Below are positions 1 to 9,425 of a DNA stretch of 64,000 nt, piece by piece. Position numbers and translations under genes: made by a program. Source of the stretch: Oceanobacillus rekensis. GTDB lineage: Bacteria > Bacillota > Bacilli > Bacillales > Amphibacillaceae. Where the stretch lies: assembly GCF_002153375.1 (NCBI RefSeq), contig NZ_MTBQ01000004.1, forward strand, positions 310,001 to 374,000, written 5' to 3'. The stretch's first letter is position 1; each line of letters starts with the position of its first letter. The notes under the pieces are model-generated. The model ran no database searches. It had not been told where the DNA came from and worked only from the letters and a program-made list of their open reading frames with translations.

Positions 1-148
1 TGCTGGAGGTATATTGATGTTGATTGCTGATACACTCGGGCGGACAATAAATGCACCCTGGGAAACACCAGTAGCTGCCATTGTTTCGATCATGGGTTTA
101 CCCTTCTTTCTATTGATTGTGCGCAGAGGGGGTAAAGCATTCATATGA
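1..148 (+). CDS. FecCD-family siderophore ABC permease, C-terminal fragment
   Basis: The window opens inside this gene; only about 48 residues of its C-terminus are visible, in the frame that begins at base 2. The readable residues (ADTLGRT, then a hydrophobic helix, then a short basic tail) match the end of FecCD/BtuC-type permeases and closely resemble the C-terminus of the next gene (ADTVGRN). The product would be a multi-pass membrane subunit importing iron-siderophore or haem. Its TGA overlaps the ATG of the next permease as ATGA, the usual layout for a translationally coupled two-permease operon such as feuBC or fhuBG. The substrate cannot be told from this fragment. Confidence 0.85.
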   Translation, partial: AGGILMLIADTLGRTINAPWETPVAAIVSIMGLPFFLLIVRRGGKAFI

Positions 149-1155
149 TACATCCTAAATGGTTAAAAAAACAGCGAGTTCTATTATGCCTCTTAATTAT
201 TCTGATCATTTTTACGGCTTCAATTGGGATTGGATTCGGTGTTGCTGCTTTAGATTATAACCGTATTCTTCCTACCTTATTAGGGGAAGGTTCATTTAAA
301 GAATCATTTATTTTATTCTCTGTTCGTTTACCACGGGTTATTATTACAATACTTGCAGGGATGGCACTCGCCTTGTCCGGAGCAATTCTTCAGAGCCTGA
401 CAAGAAACGACCTTGCTGATCCAGGGATTATTGGTATCAACTCAGGTGCCGGAGTTGCTGTAGCCGTATTCTTTTTATTTTATCCCATACAGGCAGGCTC
501 GTTTGTCTATATGCTACCATTGGTTGCTTTTGCAGGAGCAATTATAACAGCTCTTTTCATCTATCTTTTTTCTTATGAAAAAAATACGGGATTACAGCCA
601 ACCCGCATGATTCTTGTTGGTGTAGGGTTCTCCATGGCATTATCCGGAATTATGATGGTACTCATTTCCTCGCAGGAACGGGAAAAGGTGGATTTTATTG
701 CCAAATGGCTGGCTGGGAACATTTGGGGAGCGGATTGGCCATTTATTTGGGCAATCCTCCCATGGCTAATTATTCTCATTCCCTTTTCACTTTACAAAGC
801 TAATCGATTGAATTTACTCGGCTTAAGTGAATCTGTGGCAATTGGTGTTGGAATCGCCATTGAAAAAGAGCGTATCTTCCTTTTAATTACAGCTGTGGCA
901 CTTGCCTCCTCAGCAGTATCCGTAACTGGGGGAATCGCATTTATTGGACTGATGGCTCCTCATATTGCAAAAGCATTAGTAGGACCACGTAATCAATTGT
1001 TTATACCTGTAGCCATTCTCTTAGGTGGTTGGTTATTATTAGTTGCAGATACAGTAGGGAGAAATATCATGGATCCGGATGGTATACCAGCAGGGATTGT
1101 CGTCGCACTGATTGGTGCACCCTATTTCATCTATTTATTATTGAAAGACAGATGA
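145..1155 (+). CDS. FecCD-family iron-siderophore ABC transporter permease
   Basis: This 336-residue multi-pass membrane protein has the FecCD/BtuC signature: a hydrophobic N-terminal helix, the conserved RLPRVI..LAGMALALSGAILQ segment near residues 55-85, GxGFSMALSG near 165, and a C-terminal GGIAFIGLMAPHIAKALVGP motif near 265-285 that contacts the ATPase. It should form a heterodimeric channel with the preceding permease and import ferric siderophores using a separate lipoprotein receptor and ATPase, neither of which is in the window. The start is fixed by the 4-base overlap with the upstream gene. No clear terminator follows before the next gene. The siderophore type is unknown. Confidence 0.93.
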   Translation: MIHPKWLKKQRVLLCLLIILIIFTASIGIGFGVAALDYNRILPTLLGEGSFKESFILFSVRLPRVIITILAGMALALSGAILQSLTRNDLADPGIIGINSGAGVAVAVFFLFYPIQAGSFVYMLPLVAFAGAIITALFIYLFSYEKNTGLQPTRMILVGVGFSMALSGIMMVLISSQEREKVDFIAKWLAGNIWGADWPFIWAILPWLIILIPFSLYKANRLNLLGLSESVAIGVGIAIEKERIFLLITAVALASSAVSVTGGIAFIGLMAPHIAKALVGPRNQLFIPVAILLGGWLLLVADTVGRNIMDPDGIPAGIVVALIGAPYFIYLLLKDR

Positions 1156-1277
1156 ATTTTATTTCTCCCTATTTAATCCTAACATCTAAATTTCATTATA
1201 TTATTAAAAAAACTAGTAATATGACTTCTAAAGTTTTATAGTTTTAGATAGAGTCAGGTGGAAAGAGAGTGAAGAGT

Positions 1278-1997
1278 ATGGGACGTAAATGGAATAATAT
1301 TAAGGAAAAGAAAGCTTCAAAGGATGCGAATACAAGCAGGATATATGCAAAATTTGGACGAGAGATTTATGTTGCTGCAAAACAGGGTGAACCAGATCCA
1401 GAGGGTAACCAGGCTTTAAAGGTCGTTCTGGAACGAGCAAAGACATATAGCGTTCCCAAGCATATTATCGATCGTGCCATTGAAAAGGCAAAAGGCGGTT
1501 CAGAGGAAAATTATGATGAGAATCGCTATGAAGGCTTTGGACCAAGTGGATCGATGGTAATTGTCGATACACTAACAAATAATGTTAATCGGACAGCATC
1601 TGAAGTTCGTTCTGCGTTTGGCAAAAACGACGGTAACATGGGTGTTAGCGGGTCTGTTGCCTATATGTTTGATCATGTTGCTGTCTTTGGTCTAGAAGGG
1701 CAAACAGAGAATGACGTGCTTGAATTATTAATGGAAGCTGATGTAGAGGTCCGTGACATTATGGAAGAAGATGGAACGATTATCGTGTACACGGTACCCG
1801 AGCAATTCCATGCAACTCAGGAAGCATTTAAAACGATTGGGATTACGGAATTCACAGTTGCGGAACTTATGATGCTGGCACAAAATGATCTTACCCTTTC
1901 CGCTGATGATCAGGAACAGTTTGAAAAAATGATTGAGGCGCTGGAAGACTTGGAAGATGTTCAACAGGTATACCATAACGTTGACTTAGATGATTGA
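1278..1997 (+). CDS. YebC/PmpR-family regulator (YeeN type)
   Basis: A 239-residue YebC-family protein. Family members bind DNA as transcription regulators, and some help ribosomes through proline stretches. The N-terminal block [19 protein letters not shown], the helical [21 protein letters not shown] segment and the acidic C-terminal domain are typical, and the N-terminus is of the YeeN subtype found in Bacillus. A GTG at 1269 lies in frame with AGGTGG seven bases upstream, so MKSMGRK is possible, but family proteins begin at the MGRKW methionine (1278), which I prefer. The gene is monocistronic and is followed at once by a strong two-way terminator. Its target genes cannot be read from sequence. 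Confidence 0.9.
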   Translation: MGRKWNNIKEKKASKDANTSRIYAKFGREIYVAAKQGEPDPEGNQALKVVLERAKTYSVPKHIIDRAIEKAKGGSEENYDENRYEGFGPSGSMVIVDTLTNNVNRTASEVRSAFGKNDGNMGVSGSVAYMFDHVAVFGLEGQTENDVLELLMEADVEVRDIMEEDGTIIVYTVPEQFHATQEAFKTIGITEFTVAELMMLAQNDLTLSADDQEQFEKMIEALEDLEDVQQVYHNVDLDD

Positions 1998-2011
1998 TAA
2001 AGTATAGTGAA

Positions 2012-2053
2012 AAGCCAACATTTACCTTTTGCAGGAAAATGTTGGCTTCTTTT
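2012..2053. terminator. Bidirectional rho-independent terminator
   Basis: Twelve-base arms AAGCCAACATTT (2012-2023) and AAATGTTGGCTT (2037-2048) are followed by CTTTTCT on the plus strand and by TTTTC on the minus strand. It ends the YebC-family gene and the convergent HEAT-like gene. Confidence 0.85.
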
Positions 2054-2061
2054 CTACGCAC

Positions 2062-2613
2062 CTAAGCATCCTTCCATACTTTCGCATACTTCTTCTGATA
2101 CTTAGGATCCCCTTCTATCTTAATCAATTCCAATGCTAACCGTTTTATCTTTTCATCTTTAACCTCATTATATAAGTTTCGCAAATCTTGAATAATATCG
2201 AATCTGATTAATGTATAGTTCTTTTCGTCTTTACAATTCTTAAAACGATCATTTAAATGGTTGATCACCATCTCTTTTTGCTCCGGTCCAGCTAAACCTA
2301 CTTTCCAAATCGATTGCAAAGCGTGCCTTGCCGTTACAAATTTCTCATCCTTGGTCACTTGCCAAAGGGCAGGGAAATTATTGATAATCCGTTTATCCGG
2401 ATCACTTTTTGCAAGGCCTGATAGAAACTGAGCATATCGTGAACGCCTATGGTTATCAGCTGAAGACAGCCCTGCCACTAATTCATCCCATACCACATAT
2501 GCCCAGTCCACCTCATGCTCAATTGCCTTAATGATATGATTAAAGGCCTCATATTGTTCGTTTTTATCTTTAGAATCAAGATTATCAAAATGAGTTTGAA
2601 CTGTTTTATCCAT
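2062..2613 (-). CDS. HEAT-repeat-like hypothetical protein
   Basis: A 183-residue soluble, all-helical protein rich in Lys, Asp and Glu, without signal peptide or membrane segment. Paired helices with recurring spacing (for example around residues 20-60, 60-100 and 100-140) resemble HEAT/ARM solenoids such as those of DNA-alkylation-repair-like or phycocyanin-lyase-like proteins, but no catalytic residues can be named. The start ATG has AAGGACGG about seven bases upstream. It is a single gene convergent with the YebC-family gene and divergent from the YitT gene. A protein-binding scaffold role is an inference only. Confidence 0.7.
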   Translation of the reverse strand: MDKTVQTHFDNLDSKDKNEQYEAFNHIIKAIEHEVDWAYVVWDELVAGLSSADNHRRSRYAQFLSGLAKSDPDKRIINNFPALWQVTKDEKFVTARHALQSIWKVGLAGPEQKEMVINHLNDRFKNCKDEKNYTLIRFDIIQDLRNLYNEVKDEKIKRLALELIKIEGDPKYQKKYAKVWKDA

Positions 2614-2861
2614 AATATCCGTCCTTTTTATAATAACTGTTTAATTAAAATATATCATACAGAGATTAATTTGGCGTTTGATTCATCAGCTGCTATGAAT
2701 ATGTCAATACTAATGACAGGTATTAGGGATGATTATGAACTTTCTTTTAATAATATAATTGCTGACATAATAGTTTTTTTCAGATAAGATATTTAAATAA
2801 TACCTTTAAAATTCCTCTTACATCAGGATGTCTACATATTTTTTCAGGAGGTTATCTACAG

Positions 2862-3668
2862 ATGAAAAACATCATGGTCATTATCGGCTCCCTAGTTATT
2901 GCATTTGCCTTTAACTTTTTTCTAGTACCTTTTGAAATTCTTAGTAGTGGAATTAGTGGGATTGCCATTTTAGTCGGATTACTTACCCCATTTGATACTG
3001 GATTATTGAACTTTCTTTTTAATTTACCAATCCTTATTTTTGGCTATTTTAAGCTTGGAAAAGAAATTACAATCAATACACTAGTATGTGTTATCGCACT
3101 CTCTTTCTTCTTATACCTCTTGCCTGTAGTGAATGTAACAGACAATATCCTGTTATCAGCGATTTTTGGAGGGGTAATAAGCGGAATTGGAATAGGAACC
3201 ATTATGAAGTTTTCCGGTACTTCAGGCGGTTTAGATATTATAGCTATTTTCATTTCCCGAACAAGTAATATGAGTGTTGGCCTCCTTCTTACTGGCATGA
3301 ACGGCATTATTGTTCTTATTTCTGGTGCTATTTTCAGCTGGGACATCGCTTTATATACACTATTATCAATTTATTTAACAGGGAAAATGATTGACAAAGT
3401 CCACACGAACCATATTAAATTAACGATGCAGATTGTGACAACCAAGGGTGAGGCCATTCGTGAAGAATTGCTTCAATCTATATACCGGGGCATTACGATT
3501 ACAGAAGGTTATGGTGGTTATACGAACGAGACTAAACAAATTATCATGATGGTCGTTACACGTTATGAAACATTGCATATTAAAAATGTTGTTCGTTCTC
3601 ATGATGAAAAAGCGTTTATTAATATATTTGAAACAGTTGAAGTTGACGGTGAATTTGCTAGAAATTAA
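2862..3668 (+). CDS. YitT-family membrane protein (DUF161/DUF2179)
   Basis: This 268-residue protein has five or six hydrophobic helices in the first about 185 residues (YitT/DUF161 region, with the motif SGGISGIAIL-like SSGISGIAIL near residue 28 and SGTSGGLDIIA near 120). A soluble C-terminal DUF2179 domain carries the characteristic RGITITEGYGGYTNETKQIIMMVVTRYE segment near residues 210-240. Bacillus genomes encode several paralogs; their transport substrate is not established. A perfect AGGAGG lies at 2846-2851, ten bases before the ATG. It is a stand-alone gene. Confidence 0.9.
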   Translation: MKNIMVIIGSLVIAFAFNFFLVPFEILSSGISGIAILVGLLTPFDTGLLNFLFNLPILIFGYFKLGKEITINTLVCVIALSFFLYLLPVVNVTDNILLSAIFGGVISGIGIGTIMKFSGTSGGLDIIAIFISRTSNMSVGLLLTGMNGIIVLISGAIFSWDIALYTLLSIYLTGKMIDKVHTNHIKLTMQIVTTKGEAIREELLQSIYRGITITEGYGGYTNETKQIIMMVVTRYETLHIKNVVRSHDEKAFINIFETVEVDGEFARN

Positions 3669-4022
3669 AGAAGGGATAGACTAGCCTATTCAATCAATTA
3701 AATTAGGGAGCACCAATCCTCACTCATCTTTTTGTATTTCTGGAAACTTGTAATAATTTAGTATGTTTATAATGAATATAGATAGATTACCTATTATTTT
3801 TCGCGAACCACCCTTTGCCACTAATTGCTGGCGCAGGGTGACTTTCTTTTTCCCTAGTATTGGAATTCCTTCTGTTTATAAAAATCCCCCATATCACAAA
3901 GAATAGTAATATCATCTCAATTAAGAGAACTTAATATAAACCCTATTTATTCAATATTTACTTTTATTAAATCGAAGAATGAAAGGAATTGTGCTTGAAT
4001 ATACTTGAAAGTAGGTTATAAA
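3669..4022. other. Intergenic region without a recognisable gene
   Basis: This is AT-rich spacer between the YitT gene and the acetyltransferase gene. The only structure seen is the imperfect hairpin at 3809-3850. No protein similarity was recognised on either strand. Confidence 0.6.
3809..3850 (+). terminator. Possible terminator hairpin
   Basis: CACCCTTTGCCA and TGGCGCAGGGTG form a stem with two mismatches and an eight-base loop, followed by ACTTTCTTTTTC. It lies about 140 bases past the YitT gene stop, so the assignment is tentative. Confidence 0.4.
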
Positions 4023-4583
4023 ATGGAAAGTCAAAAAGAAAAAATGTTGGCTGGAGAAATGTATGACCCATCTGACCCTGTATTATTAAAGGAACGCGAG
4101 GAAGCGAGACTTAAAGTTAGAATATATAATCAAACTTTAGAAAGTGAAGGAGAAAGACGGACGAAGTTATTAAAGGGATTACTAGGATCAACTGGAGTAA
4201 ACCTATCCATGGAGCCAAATATAAGATTTGATTATGGCTATAATACATTTGTCGGAGAAAACTTTTATGCAAACTTTGACTGCACCATTCTAGACGTATG
4301 CGAAGTGCGCTTTGGAGATAATTGTATGCTTGCTCCCGGTGTTCAAATCTATACAGCAACACATCCACTTCATCCAATTGAACGTAATTCTGGTAAAGAA
4401 TATGCAAAACCGATTACCTTTGGAAACAACGTATGGATTGGAGGAAGTGCAATAATAAATCCAGGAGTAACGGTAGGAGATAATGTTGTTATTGCGTCAG
4501 GCGCTGTAGTTACTAAAGATGTACCGGATAACGTTGTAGTTGGCGGTAATCCAGCTAATATAATTAAGCAAATTGAAATATAA
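4023..4583 (+). CDS. maa: Maltose/galactoside O-acetyltransferase (left-handed beta-helix)
   Basis: A 186-residue sugar O-acetyltransferase of the Maa/LacA/NodL family, which moves an acetyl group from acetyl-CoA to a hydroxyl of maltose, glucose or a related sugar. The N-terminal mac domain ([14 protein letters not shown]) is followed by hexapeptide repeats and the active-site region with THPLHP, whose His is the expected catalytic base, then [17 protein letters not shown] and a GGNPA close. An in-frame TTG lies at 4005, but the ATG at 4023 has GAAAGTAGG seven bases before it and gives the usual family start. The acceptor sugar is unknown, and there is no operon partner. Confidence 0.88.
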   Translation: MESQKEKMLAGEMYDPSDPVLLKEREEARLKVRIYNQTLESEGERRTKLLKGLLGSTGVNLSMEPNIRFDYGYNTFVGENFYANFDCTILDVCEVRFGDNCMLAPGVQIYTATHPLHPIERNSGKEYAKPITFGNNVWIGGSAIINPGVTVGDNVVIASGAVVTKDVPDNVVVGGNPANIIKQIEI

Positions 4584-4670
4584 GCTATCCTTTTTATTTC
4601 GTAATATGGATTCACTTTATTCGAAATTTAGATTAAAAACCCTAATCAACTTCTATCATAACTTTACCGG

Positions 4671-4702
4671 CCCAAGTGAGAGTTCCTTACTTGGGTTGTT
4701 TT
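4671..4702 (+). terminator. Rho-independent terminator after the acetyltransferase
   Basis: CCCAAGT (4671-4677) pairs with ACTTGGG (4689-4695) and is followed by TTGTTTTCC. It lies about 90 bases after the acetyltransferase stop. Confidence 0.65.
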
Positions 4703-4747
4703 CCACTCCTTAATTAACTTTGGAGAGATGTTAAATTACACAACGAA

Positions 4748-4909
4748 CTACCCATCCGAATATGGTAATTTCTCAAAAATCACCAATAACAAAGTTGCAA
4801 TCGGTCCGAGAAATAGCGACGCAAGAAACCAGTTCAGTCCGCTTCGATTTTTCCCTTGTGCAATACCTGCATTAATCAAGGTTAGCGGGAAAAATATATT
4901 TACTATCAT
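4748..4909 (-). CDS. Small membrane protein, 53 residues, unknown function
   Basis: An ATG at 4909 opens a 53-codon frame on the minus strand that ends in TAG. The protein reads as a hydrophobic N-terminal segment (MIVNIFFPLTLINAGIA), a polar hinge (QGKNRSGLNW), a second hydrophobic helix (FLASLFLGPIATLLLVIF) and a short polar tail. This two-helix hairpin with a basic turn and conserved-looking small residues is what a real small membrane protein looks like. A stop lies only two codons upstream, so the start is well bounded, but no strong ribosome site is visible. I do not recognise the family for certain. Confidence 0.55.
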   Translation of the reverse strand: MIVNIFFPLTLINAGIAQGKNRSGLNWFLASLFLGPIATLLLVIFEKLPYSDG

Positions 4910-4958
4910 AATTTAACACAATAATCTGAATGTTTATAGTGTATAAAAGCCCTAATAA

Positions 4959-4992
4959 AAAGGCTCAGCGTCATAAAGACTGAGCCTTCTTC
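4959..4992 (-). terminator. Rho-independent terminator of the dehydrogenase gene
   Basis: AAGGCTCAG (4960-4968) and CTGAGCCTT (4980-4988) form a nine-base stem. On the minus strand the stem is followed by TTTTTATT. It lies 18 bases past the stop of the gene ending at 5006. Confidence 0.85.
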
Positions 4993-5005
4993 ATTCAAAT
5001 TTATT

Positions 5006-5992
5006 CTATATCTTTATTACATCGCTTCGTTCTTGATTCTCTAAGATCTTATGATCATAAATGCGTCCATTATCCAGAATAATTGCTGGACGTAATATAT
5101 CATTTTTCTTTTCCTGACCCATCATAATTATTGGTAAATACTTCGATACCTCTTCACTAATTGATTTGGAAGCCGTTTTGTAAAAAATACTTGGCGTATG
5201 ATCGACCGCATAATGAAGGACACCACCCACATAATATATCGGCTCTTCAATCGTTGTCGGTTTGCTCGTTTCAATTCCCATTCCCTCATCACAACTTATA
5301 TCAATAATCATTGCATCTTGTTTCATTTTCTTTAAATCCTCTTTATAAATAACATGGTCTGTGCGAGTCACATCCCATGTAATTGCATTTACAAGCACAT
5401 CGTACTTTCCTGCTTCTTTTCGAAATAAATCCTCTGTCCGCCTATCATAAACGGTTACTTCTGCACCTAGTCCAATTAATATTTTATATGCACCACGTGC
5501 CACATTCCCCCTACCTAAAACGGCAACTTTTGTATCATACGGCATTTTCCCATAACAGCTAAATGCATGCATGATTGCTGCTTCTCCGGCAATCTCGTTA
5601 TTTCTCAAAAAGACATGTCTTCCTTCTTCATTCATATCTTCCCAAGCAATGCCAGTCAATCGTTTTGATAAAAAGGTATCGGTTAGTTTCTTATTTTGTA
5701 CTGCATGAATCCAACCAAATACAATTTTTCCTTCTTGAAGGTTCTCAATATAGCCTGCATCCCCAGCTTTCGGGTCACAGATGATGTCTTGCTCTAAAAC
5801 CTTCTCCCTGCTAACAACATGGACGCCTAGTTTGATTAACCTCTCATCCGATACAGCAAACGATGCACCATACCCTTTTTCAAAAAATAACTTGTCCTTA
5901 TGATTCATTTTAGCAATATCTTGAAGTATCATTGCCTGTCTTAGTTCATTTTCTTTACTATTTAGTGGAAAACCTACTGTTCTAATCAAATA
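5006..5992 (-). CDS. N5-(carboxyethyl)ornithine synthase-like dehydrogenase
   Basis: A 328-residue NAD(P)-dependent enzyme of the alanine dehydrogenase/transhydrogenase fold. The N-terminal half has RTVGFPLNSKENELRQAMI and KGYGASFAVSDE, and the dinucleotide-binding half has VAVLGRGNVARGAYKILIGLGAEVTVYD near residues 165-190. The overall pattern resembles the carboxyethylornithine synthase of lactococci, which reductively couples pyruvate to ornithine, but substrate choice cannot be proved. I place the start at TTG 5992, because GGAGGG lies six bases before it and the protein then begins MIRTVGFP as relatives do; an upstream in-frame TTG at 6013 lacks such a site. It is monocistronic with its own terminator. 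Confidence 0.72.
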   Translation of the reverse strand, partial: YLIRTVGFPLNSKENELRQAMILQDIAKMNHKDKLFFEKGYGASFAVSDERLIKLGVHVVSREKVLEQDIICDPKAGDAGYIENLQEGKIVFGWIHAVQNKKLTDTFLSKRLTGIAWEDMNEEGRHVFLRNNEIAGEAAIMHAFSCYGKMPYDTKVAVLGRGNVARGAYKILIGLGAEVTVYDRRTEDLFRKEAGKYDVLVNAITWDVTRTDHVIYKEDLKKMKQDAMIIDISCDEGMGIETSKPTTIEEPIYYVGGVLHYAVDHTPSIFYKTASKSISEEVSKYLPIIMMGQEKKNDILRPAIILDNGRIYDHKILENQERSDVIKI

Positions 5993-6524
5993 AATCCCTC
6001 CAATTATTTTCAAAGCAAAAATCCATATAGATTTTCTAACTTTCCATGCATGAGCTAGGATGAAAATGATTGCAGTTCTTACATTTAATTAAATCCTCCC
6101 ATCATAAAATAACACCCTTGCTTGCAGAGCAAGCAGCGATATTACCGTAAAGTTCATCTTTTGGAGCAACCAATCAAGCTTTTGGGGGCTTGTATCAAGG
6201 ATTGTAGCGGTGAAATGAAGAATTTGCGGAATAGGGCGATAATTAACTTCTTCTTATTTAGTATAACACACTTGGTGATTTCACGTTTTTATGTCATACT
6301 TATTGTTTTGTACAATATCTATATCGCGTTGGTGAATGGGAAATATATATTCTGGGACCAGGTTATGATTCCGATTAGTTGTCACCACACTCTTATTCCC
6401 TGAACACATATAAAAACTAGGTCAAGGTATGAGAGTTGTATCCCATTCCTTGACCTAGTTCTTTTAGGAAAAAAATATATAAAGCGGACCTGTGATACAT
6501 TTGGCAGTTACAAATATCCCGTCA
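5993..6524. other. Intergenic region, no gene recognised
   Basis: This spacer separates two leftward genes. An open frame at 6122-6403 on the plus strand has no ribosome site and no family resemblance and looks accidental. The only clear element is the long hairpin at 6415-6465. Confidence 0.55.
6415..6465. terminator. Strong bidirectional terminator after the RNA helicase gene
   Basis: Perfect 13-base arms AACTAGGTCAAGG (6415-6427) and CCTTGACCTAGTT (6448-6460) enclose a 20-base loop. T-rich tails follow on both strands (TTTTTATA on the minus strand, CTTTTA on the plus strand). It lies 60 bases past the helicase stop. Confidence 0.85.
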
Positions 6525-7970
6525 TCACTTTTCAGCCTCAAATACTTTCAGCAACTTACCCTTCACTTTTGTATCCTTCATTGTTTTCAAAACCAACGGA
6601 CCTTTGCCATTCAGTATTTCTACATACGTAGACGTATCCATGATTGTAATAATTCCTATATCACCAGCTTCTACGCCATCAATTTTAGCTATTGTCCCTA
6701 CGAAATCAACCGCCCTAATTTTCTTTTTCTTTCCGCCATTAAAATAGAGCTTCATAATTTGTTTGTTTAATTGCTCACTTTTGGATTTTTTGACTTCCGG
6801 GTACATTTTCATTTTTTCCTGAAAAGCTGACCTGCTTCTGTGAACTTCCTCTTTGGAGGGCGGAGAAACTTTTGGGATTGTAAAACCAATATAGTCTTCA
6901 ATCTCTCTTAAAAAGCGATTTTCATATGGTGTAACAAAGGTTAGAGCCTTTCCTTTTTGTCCTGCACGTCCTGTTCTTCCCGTACGATGAACATAGCTTT
7001 CCTTCTCTAATGGCAGGTCATAATTGATAACATGCGTGATGTTATCAATATCAATTCCTCTTGCAGCTACGTCTGTTGCAACTAAATAGCGGAATTCACC
7101 TTTTCTAAAGCGGTTCATAACGACAATCCGATCATCCTGTTCCATCCCACCATGGATTTTATCACTGCTATAACCTTTTCGTTTCAATTGATCTGACACA
7201 GTATCAACACGATCCTTCGTTCGGCAAAAAATAATACAACTATCTGGATTTTCAACAACAGTAATATCCGTAAGTCTCATAAATTTATCGTCTTCAGGAA
7301 CTTCATAGAGTAAATGATCGATTCTCTCTGTCGTTAGTCCTGTTGCTTTAATCTCAATATCCGTAGGTGCTTTCATATACTTTCGGCTTAAGCTTTTCAC
7401 AGCCTCAGGAAGAGTTGCCGAAAATAGCATTGTCACTCGATTCCCGGGCAACTCTTTTATAATGGCTTCTACTTGTTCGATGAATCCCATATTTAACATT
7501 TCATCAGCTTCATCAATAACGAGATAATCGATTTTATCTAGGACAAGTGTTCCTCTATCAATATGATCTGTCACCCGTCCTGGAGTTCCAACCACAACAT
7601 GCGTTTTCTGCTTTAATTCCGTCTTTTGAATGGCAATAGGTTGCTTCCCATAAACTGCAGTTGCTTTTATACGCTTAAATCTGCCTATGTTTGTAAAATC
7701 CTCTTTTACTTGAACAGCCAGCTCTCTCGTTGGTGTGAGGATTAATGCCTGTGGTTTATTTTCCTTCCAATCGACCAATTCACAAATCGGAACCCCGAAG
7801 GATGCGGTCTTACCGCTTCCTGTTTGTGATTTTACTACAAGGTCCTTCTTATCCAACGCAAGCGGAATGACTTTACTTTGAACCTCTGTAGGATTTTTGT
7901 ATTCCAATTCTGTTAAAGCCTTTATTATTTCATCACTTAATTTATAATCCTTAAAACGCTTCACGCTCAT
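6525..7970 (-). CDS. dbpA: DEAD-box ATP-dependent RNA helicase, DbpA/YxiN type
   Basis: A 481-residue DEAD-box helicase. The motifs are in order: Q motif near residue 28, SQTGSGKT (Walker A) near 48, PTRELA, GTPGR, DEAD near 154, SAT near 184, then ARGID and [10 protein letters not shown] in the second RecA domain. The last about 80 residues ([19 protein letters not shown] onward) form the DbpA RNA-binding domain, which in characterised relatives recognises hairpin 92 of 23S rRNA during large-subunit assembly. It acts in the cytoplasm. It is monocistronic, with a weak GAGG site before the ATG. Confidence 0.93.
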   Translation of the reverse strand: MSVKRFKDYKLSDEIIKALTELEYKNPTEVQSKVIPLALDKKDLVVKSQTGSGKTASFGVPICELVDWKENKPQALILTPTRELAVQVKEDFTNIGRFKRIKATAVYGKQPIAIQKTELKQKTHVVVGTPGRVTDHIDRGTLVLDKIDYLVIDEADEMLNMGFIEQVEAIIKELPGNRVTMLFSATLPEAVKSLSRKYMKAPTDIEIKATGLTTERIDHLLYEVPEDDKFMRLTDITVVENPDSCIIFCRTKDRVDTVSDQLKRKGYSSDKIHGGMEQDDRIVVMNRFRKGEFRYLVATDVAARGIDIDNITHVINYDLPLEKESYVHRTGRTGRAGQKGKALTFVTPYENRFLREIEDYIGFTIPKVSPPSKEEVHRSRSAFQEKMKMYPEVKKSKSEQLNKQIMKLYFNGGKKKKIRAVDFVGTIAKIDGVEAGDIGIITIMDTSTYVEILNGKGPLVLKTMKDTKVKGKLLKVFEAEK

Positions 7971-8146
7971 TATTTAGCCTCATTTTTTTAAGTATTTTCC
8001 CTTATTGTTTCCATGGGTATTATGACATTATACAAGTTATTATCATTAAAAAACCACTCTAATTGAATCTCTTTCCTTTATATTAACAAAGAAGGTCAGC
8101 CTCTGAATACATATTGCGAACCTATGATACATTTGTAATTCACTTC

Positions 8147-8869
8147 CTATATCAATCCTAAACTGTCAATCAGCAAATATATTCCAGTAAAAAGTAAAAT
8201 AATATAGGCAAATTTGCGAAACGTATGTTGGTTAATACGTTCAAATAATAGCTGTCCTATGTATAAGCCTAATAATACCAATGGTAAAGCAATTATACTT
8301 GAGGTCCAGACTGTTTTATTCGTTCCCGCAAAGATTACTTGGATGATTAAACTTACAAAATAAATAAACAAATAAAATGCAAGTGTTGTCCCACGTAATT
8401 TTTCCTTTTGTGTATCCGTTCCTGAAAAGTATAATAGTAAGGGTGGACCTGGCATGCCTATACTCGTTGTGAGGGAACCGGAGAGGCCGCCTACAACCAG
8501 GTCTCTCTTCCAACTCTGTTTTATTCTGAACCTAAGTATCAGCATACAAGTTAAAGCCAGAATGATAATACTAACAATCAGTTTCAGCTTATTTATATCT
8601 ATCAATAAGAAGATAATGATACCAATTAGAAGGCCGACAGAACTCCCAACTATTAACCTTTTAAGGATGCCAAAATCAACATCCTTTCTTACTTTTTTTA
8701 TTAAAGCAGTGGATATAACCAATGATAAAGCTAAGTTAATCTGTATTGCCTCTACCGGCTCAAATAGCAAAAGAAGAAAAGGAGTGGCCAAAATCGAAAA
8801 ACCAAAACCAGTACTCGTTTGGAGAATAGAAGCAACCAATATAATCATCATAAACAATACTATTTCCAT
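8147..8869 (-). CDS. TauE/SafE-family sulfite/anion exporter
   Basis: This protein of about 240 residues has roughly eight hydrophobic helices. The two TauE/SafE half-motifs are visible: STGFGFSILATPFLLLLF near residue 18-35 and the related GLSGSLTTSIGMPGPPLLLYF near 130-150. Such proteins export sulfite, sulfoacetate or other organic anions, but the substrate here is unknown. The ATG at 8869 is preceded by AGGTG and gives the family start MEIVLFMMI; upstream in-frame codons to 8923 are not needed. No transport partner is adjacent. Confidence 0.85.
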   Translation of the reverse strand: MEIVLFMMIILVASILQTSTGFGFSILATPFLLLLFEPVEAIQINLALSLVISTALIKKVRKDVDFGILKRLIVGSSVGLLIGIIIFLLIDINKLKLIVSIIILALTCMLILRFRIKQSWKRDLVVGGLSGSLTTSIGMPGPPLLLYFSGTDTQKEKLRGTTLAFYLFIYFVSLIIQVIFAGTNKTVWTSSIIALPLVLLGLYIGQLLFERINQHTFRKFAYIILLFTGIYLLIDSLGLI

Positions 8870-9073
8870 ACAACACCTGCTCTCAAAACTGAAACCCAGT
8901 TTTAGAACTTCTTTTAACCTCAACTACTCTCAATCAATTTTTAATTACGAATCCATCATTGTCAAGATAACCCTATCGCCAGCTTGTACACCTATGCTTT
9001 CGAATCTCATAGTGAAAAGTCAGACGGTTGGTATTTTTTTAAACAATCTAATATCCTTATTAAAGGAGATGAT

Positions 9074-9301
9074 ATGATGTCAGATTGGCTTACAAGTTTA
9101 AAAACAGACACACCTCAACAAGGGTTTGAGCTTGCTATCATGCTAGCTAGAAATGCTGTAGCATATACACAGCCATCCCCAGAAATTAGGGAGAGGTTAA
9201 GGTATATTTATGCAGAAAACGCCGACAGTTTAATAGCCACTTCACATGTTGTAGCAACACACTTCCAAACGGTTGCTGCCGCAAATAATTATTGGAAGTA
9301 A
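9074..9301 (+). CDS. Small hypothetical protein, 75 residues
   Basis: A short soluble protein starting at tandem ATGs (9074 and 9077) seven bases after AAAGGAGAT. It is followed by a strong hairpin terminator, so it looks like a real single-gene unit. The sequence is mostly helical (QQGFELAIMLARNAVAY, PEIRERLRYIYAENADSLI, ATSHVVATHFQTVAAANNYW), has no cysteines and no membrane segment. I do not recognise the family and suggest no function. Confidence 0.68.
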   Translation: MMSDWLTSLKTDTPQQGFELAIMLARNAVAYTQPSPEIRERLRYIYAENADSLIATSHVVATHFQTVAAANNYWK

Positions 9302-9349
9302 ACAATTCTTTTATCAAGCCTTCTGCATAACAACACGAATATATCGTTG

Positions 9350-9388
9350 AACAAGAGTGGTTTAATCGTTAACCACTCTTGTTTAAAA
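9350..9388 (+). terminator. Rho-independent terminator of the small gene
   Basis: Thirteen-base arms AACAAGAGTGGTT (9350-9362) and AACCACTCTTGTT (9371-9383) enclose an eight-base loop and are followed by TAAAAG. The hairpin may also serve the opposing transporter pseudogene ending at 9426. Confidence 0.75.
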
Positions 9389-9425
9389 GTTAATAAAATA
9401 ATAAAGCCATTTTTCCCGAGTTGAT

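Noticed and set aside
6122..6403. Open frame of 93 codons on the plus strand
   Set aside because: It has no ribosome site, no recognisable domain and mixed composition; it lies in spacer between leftward genes.
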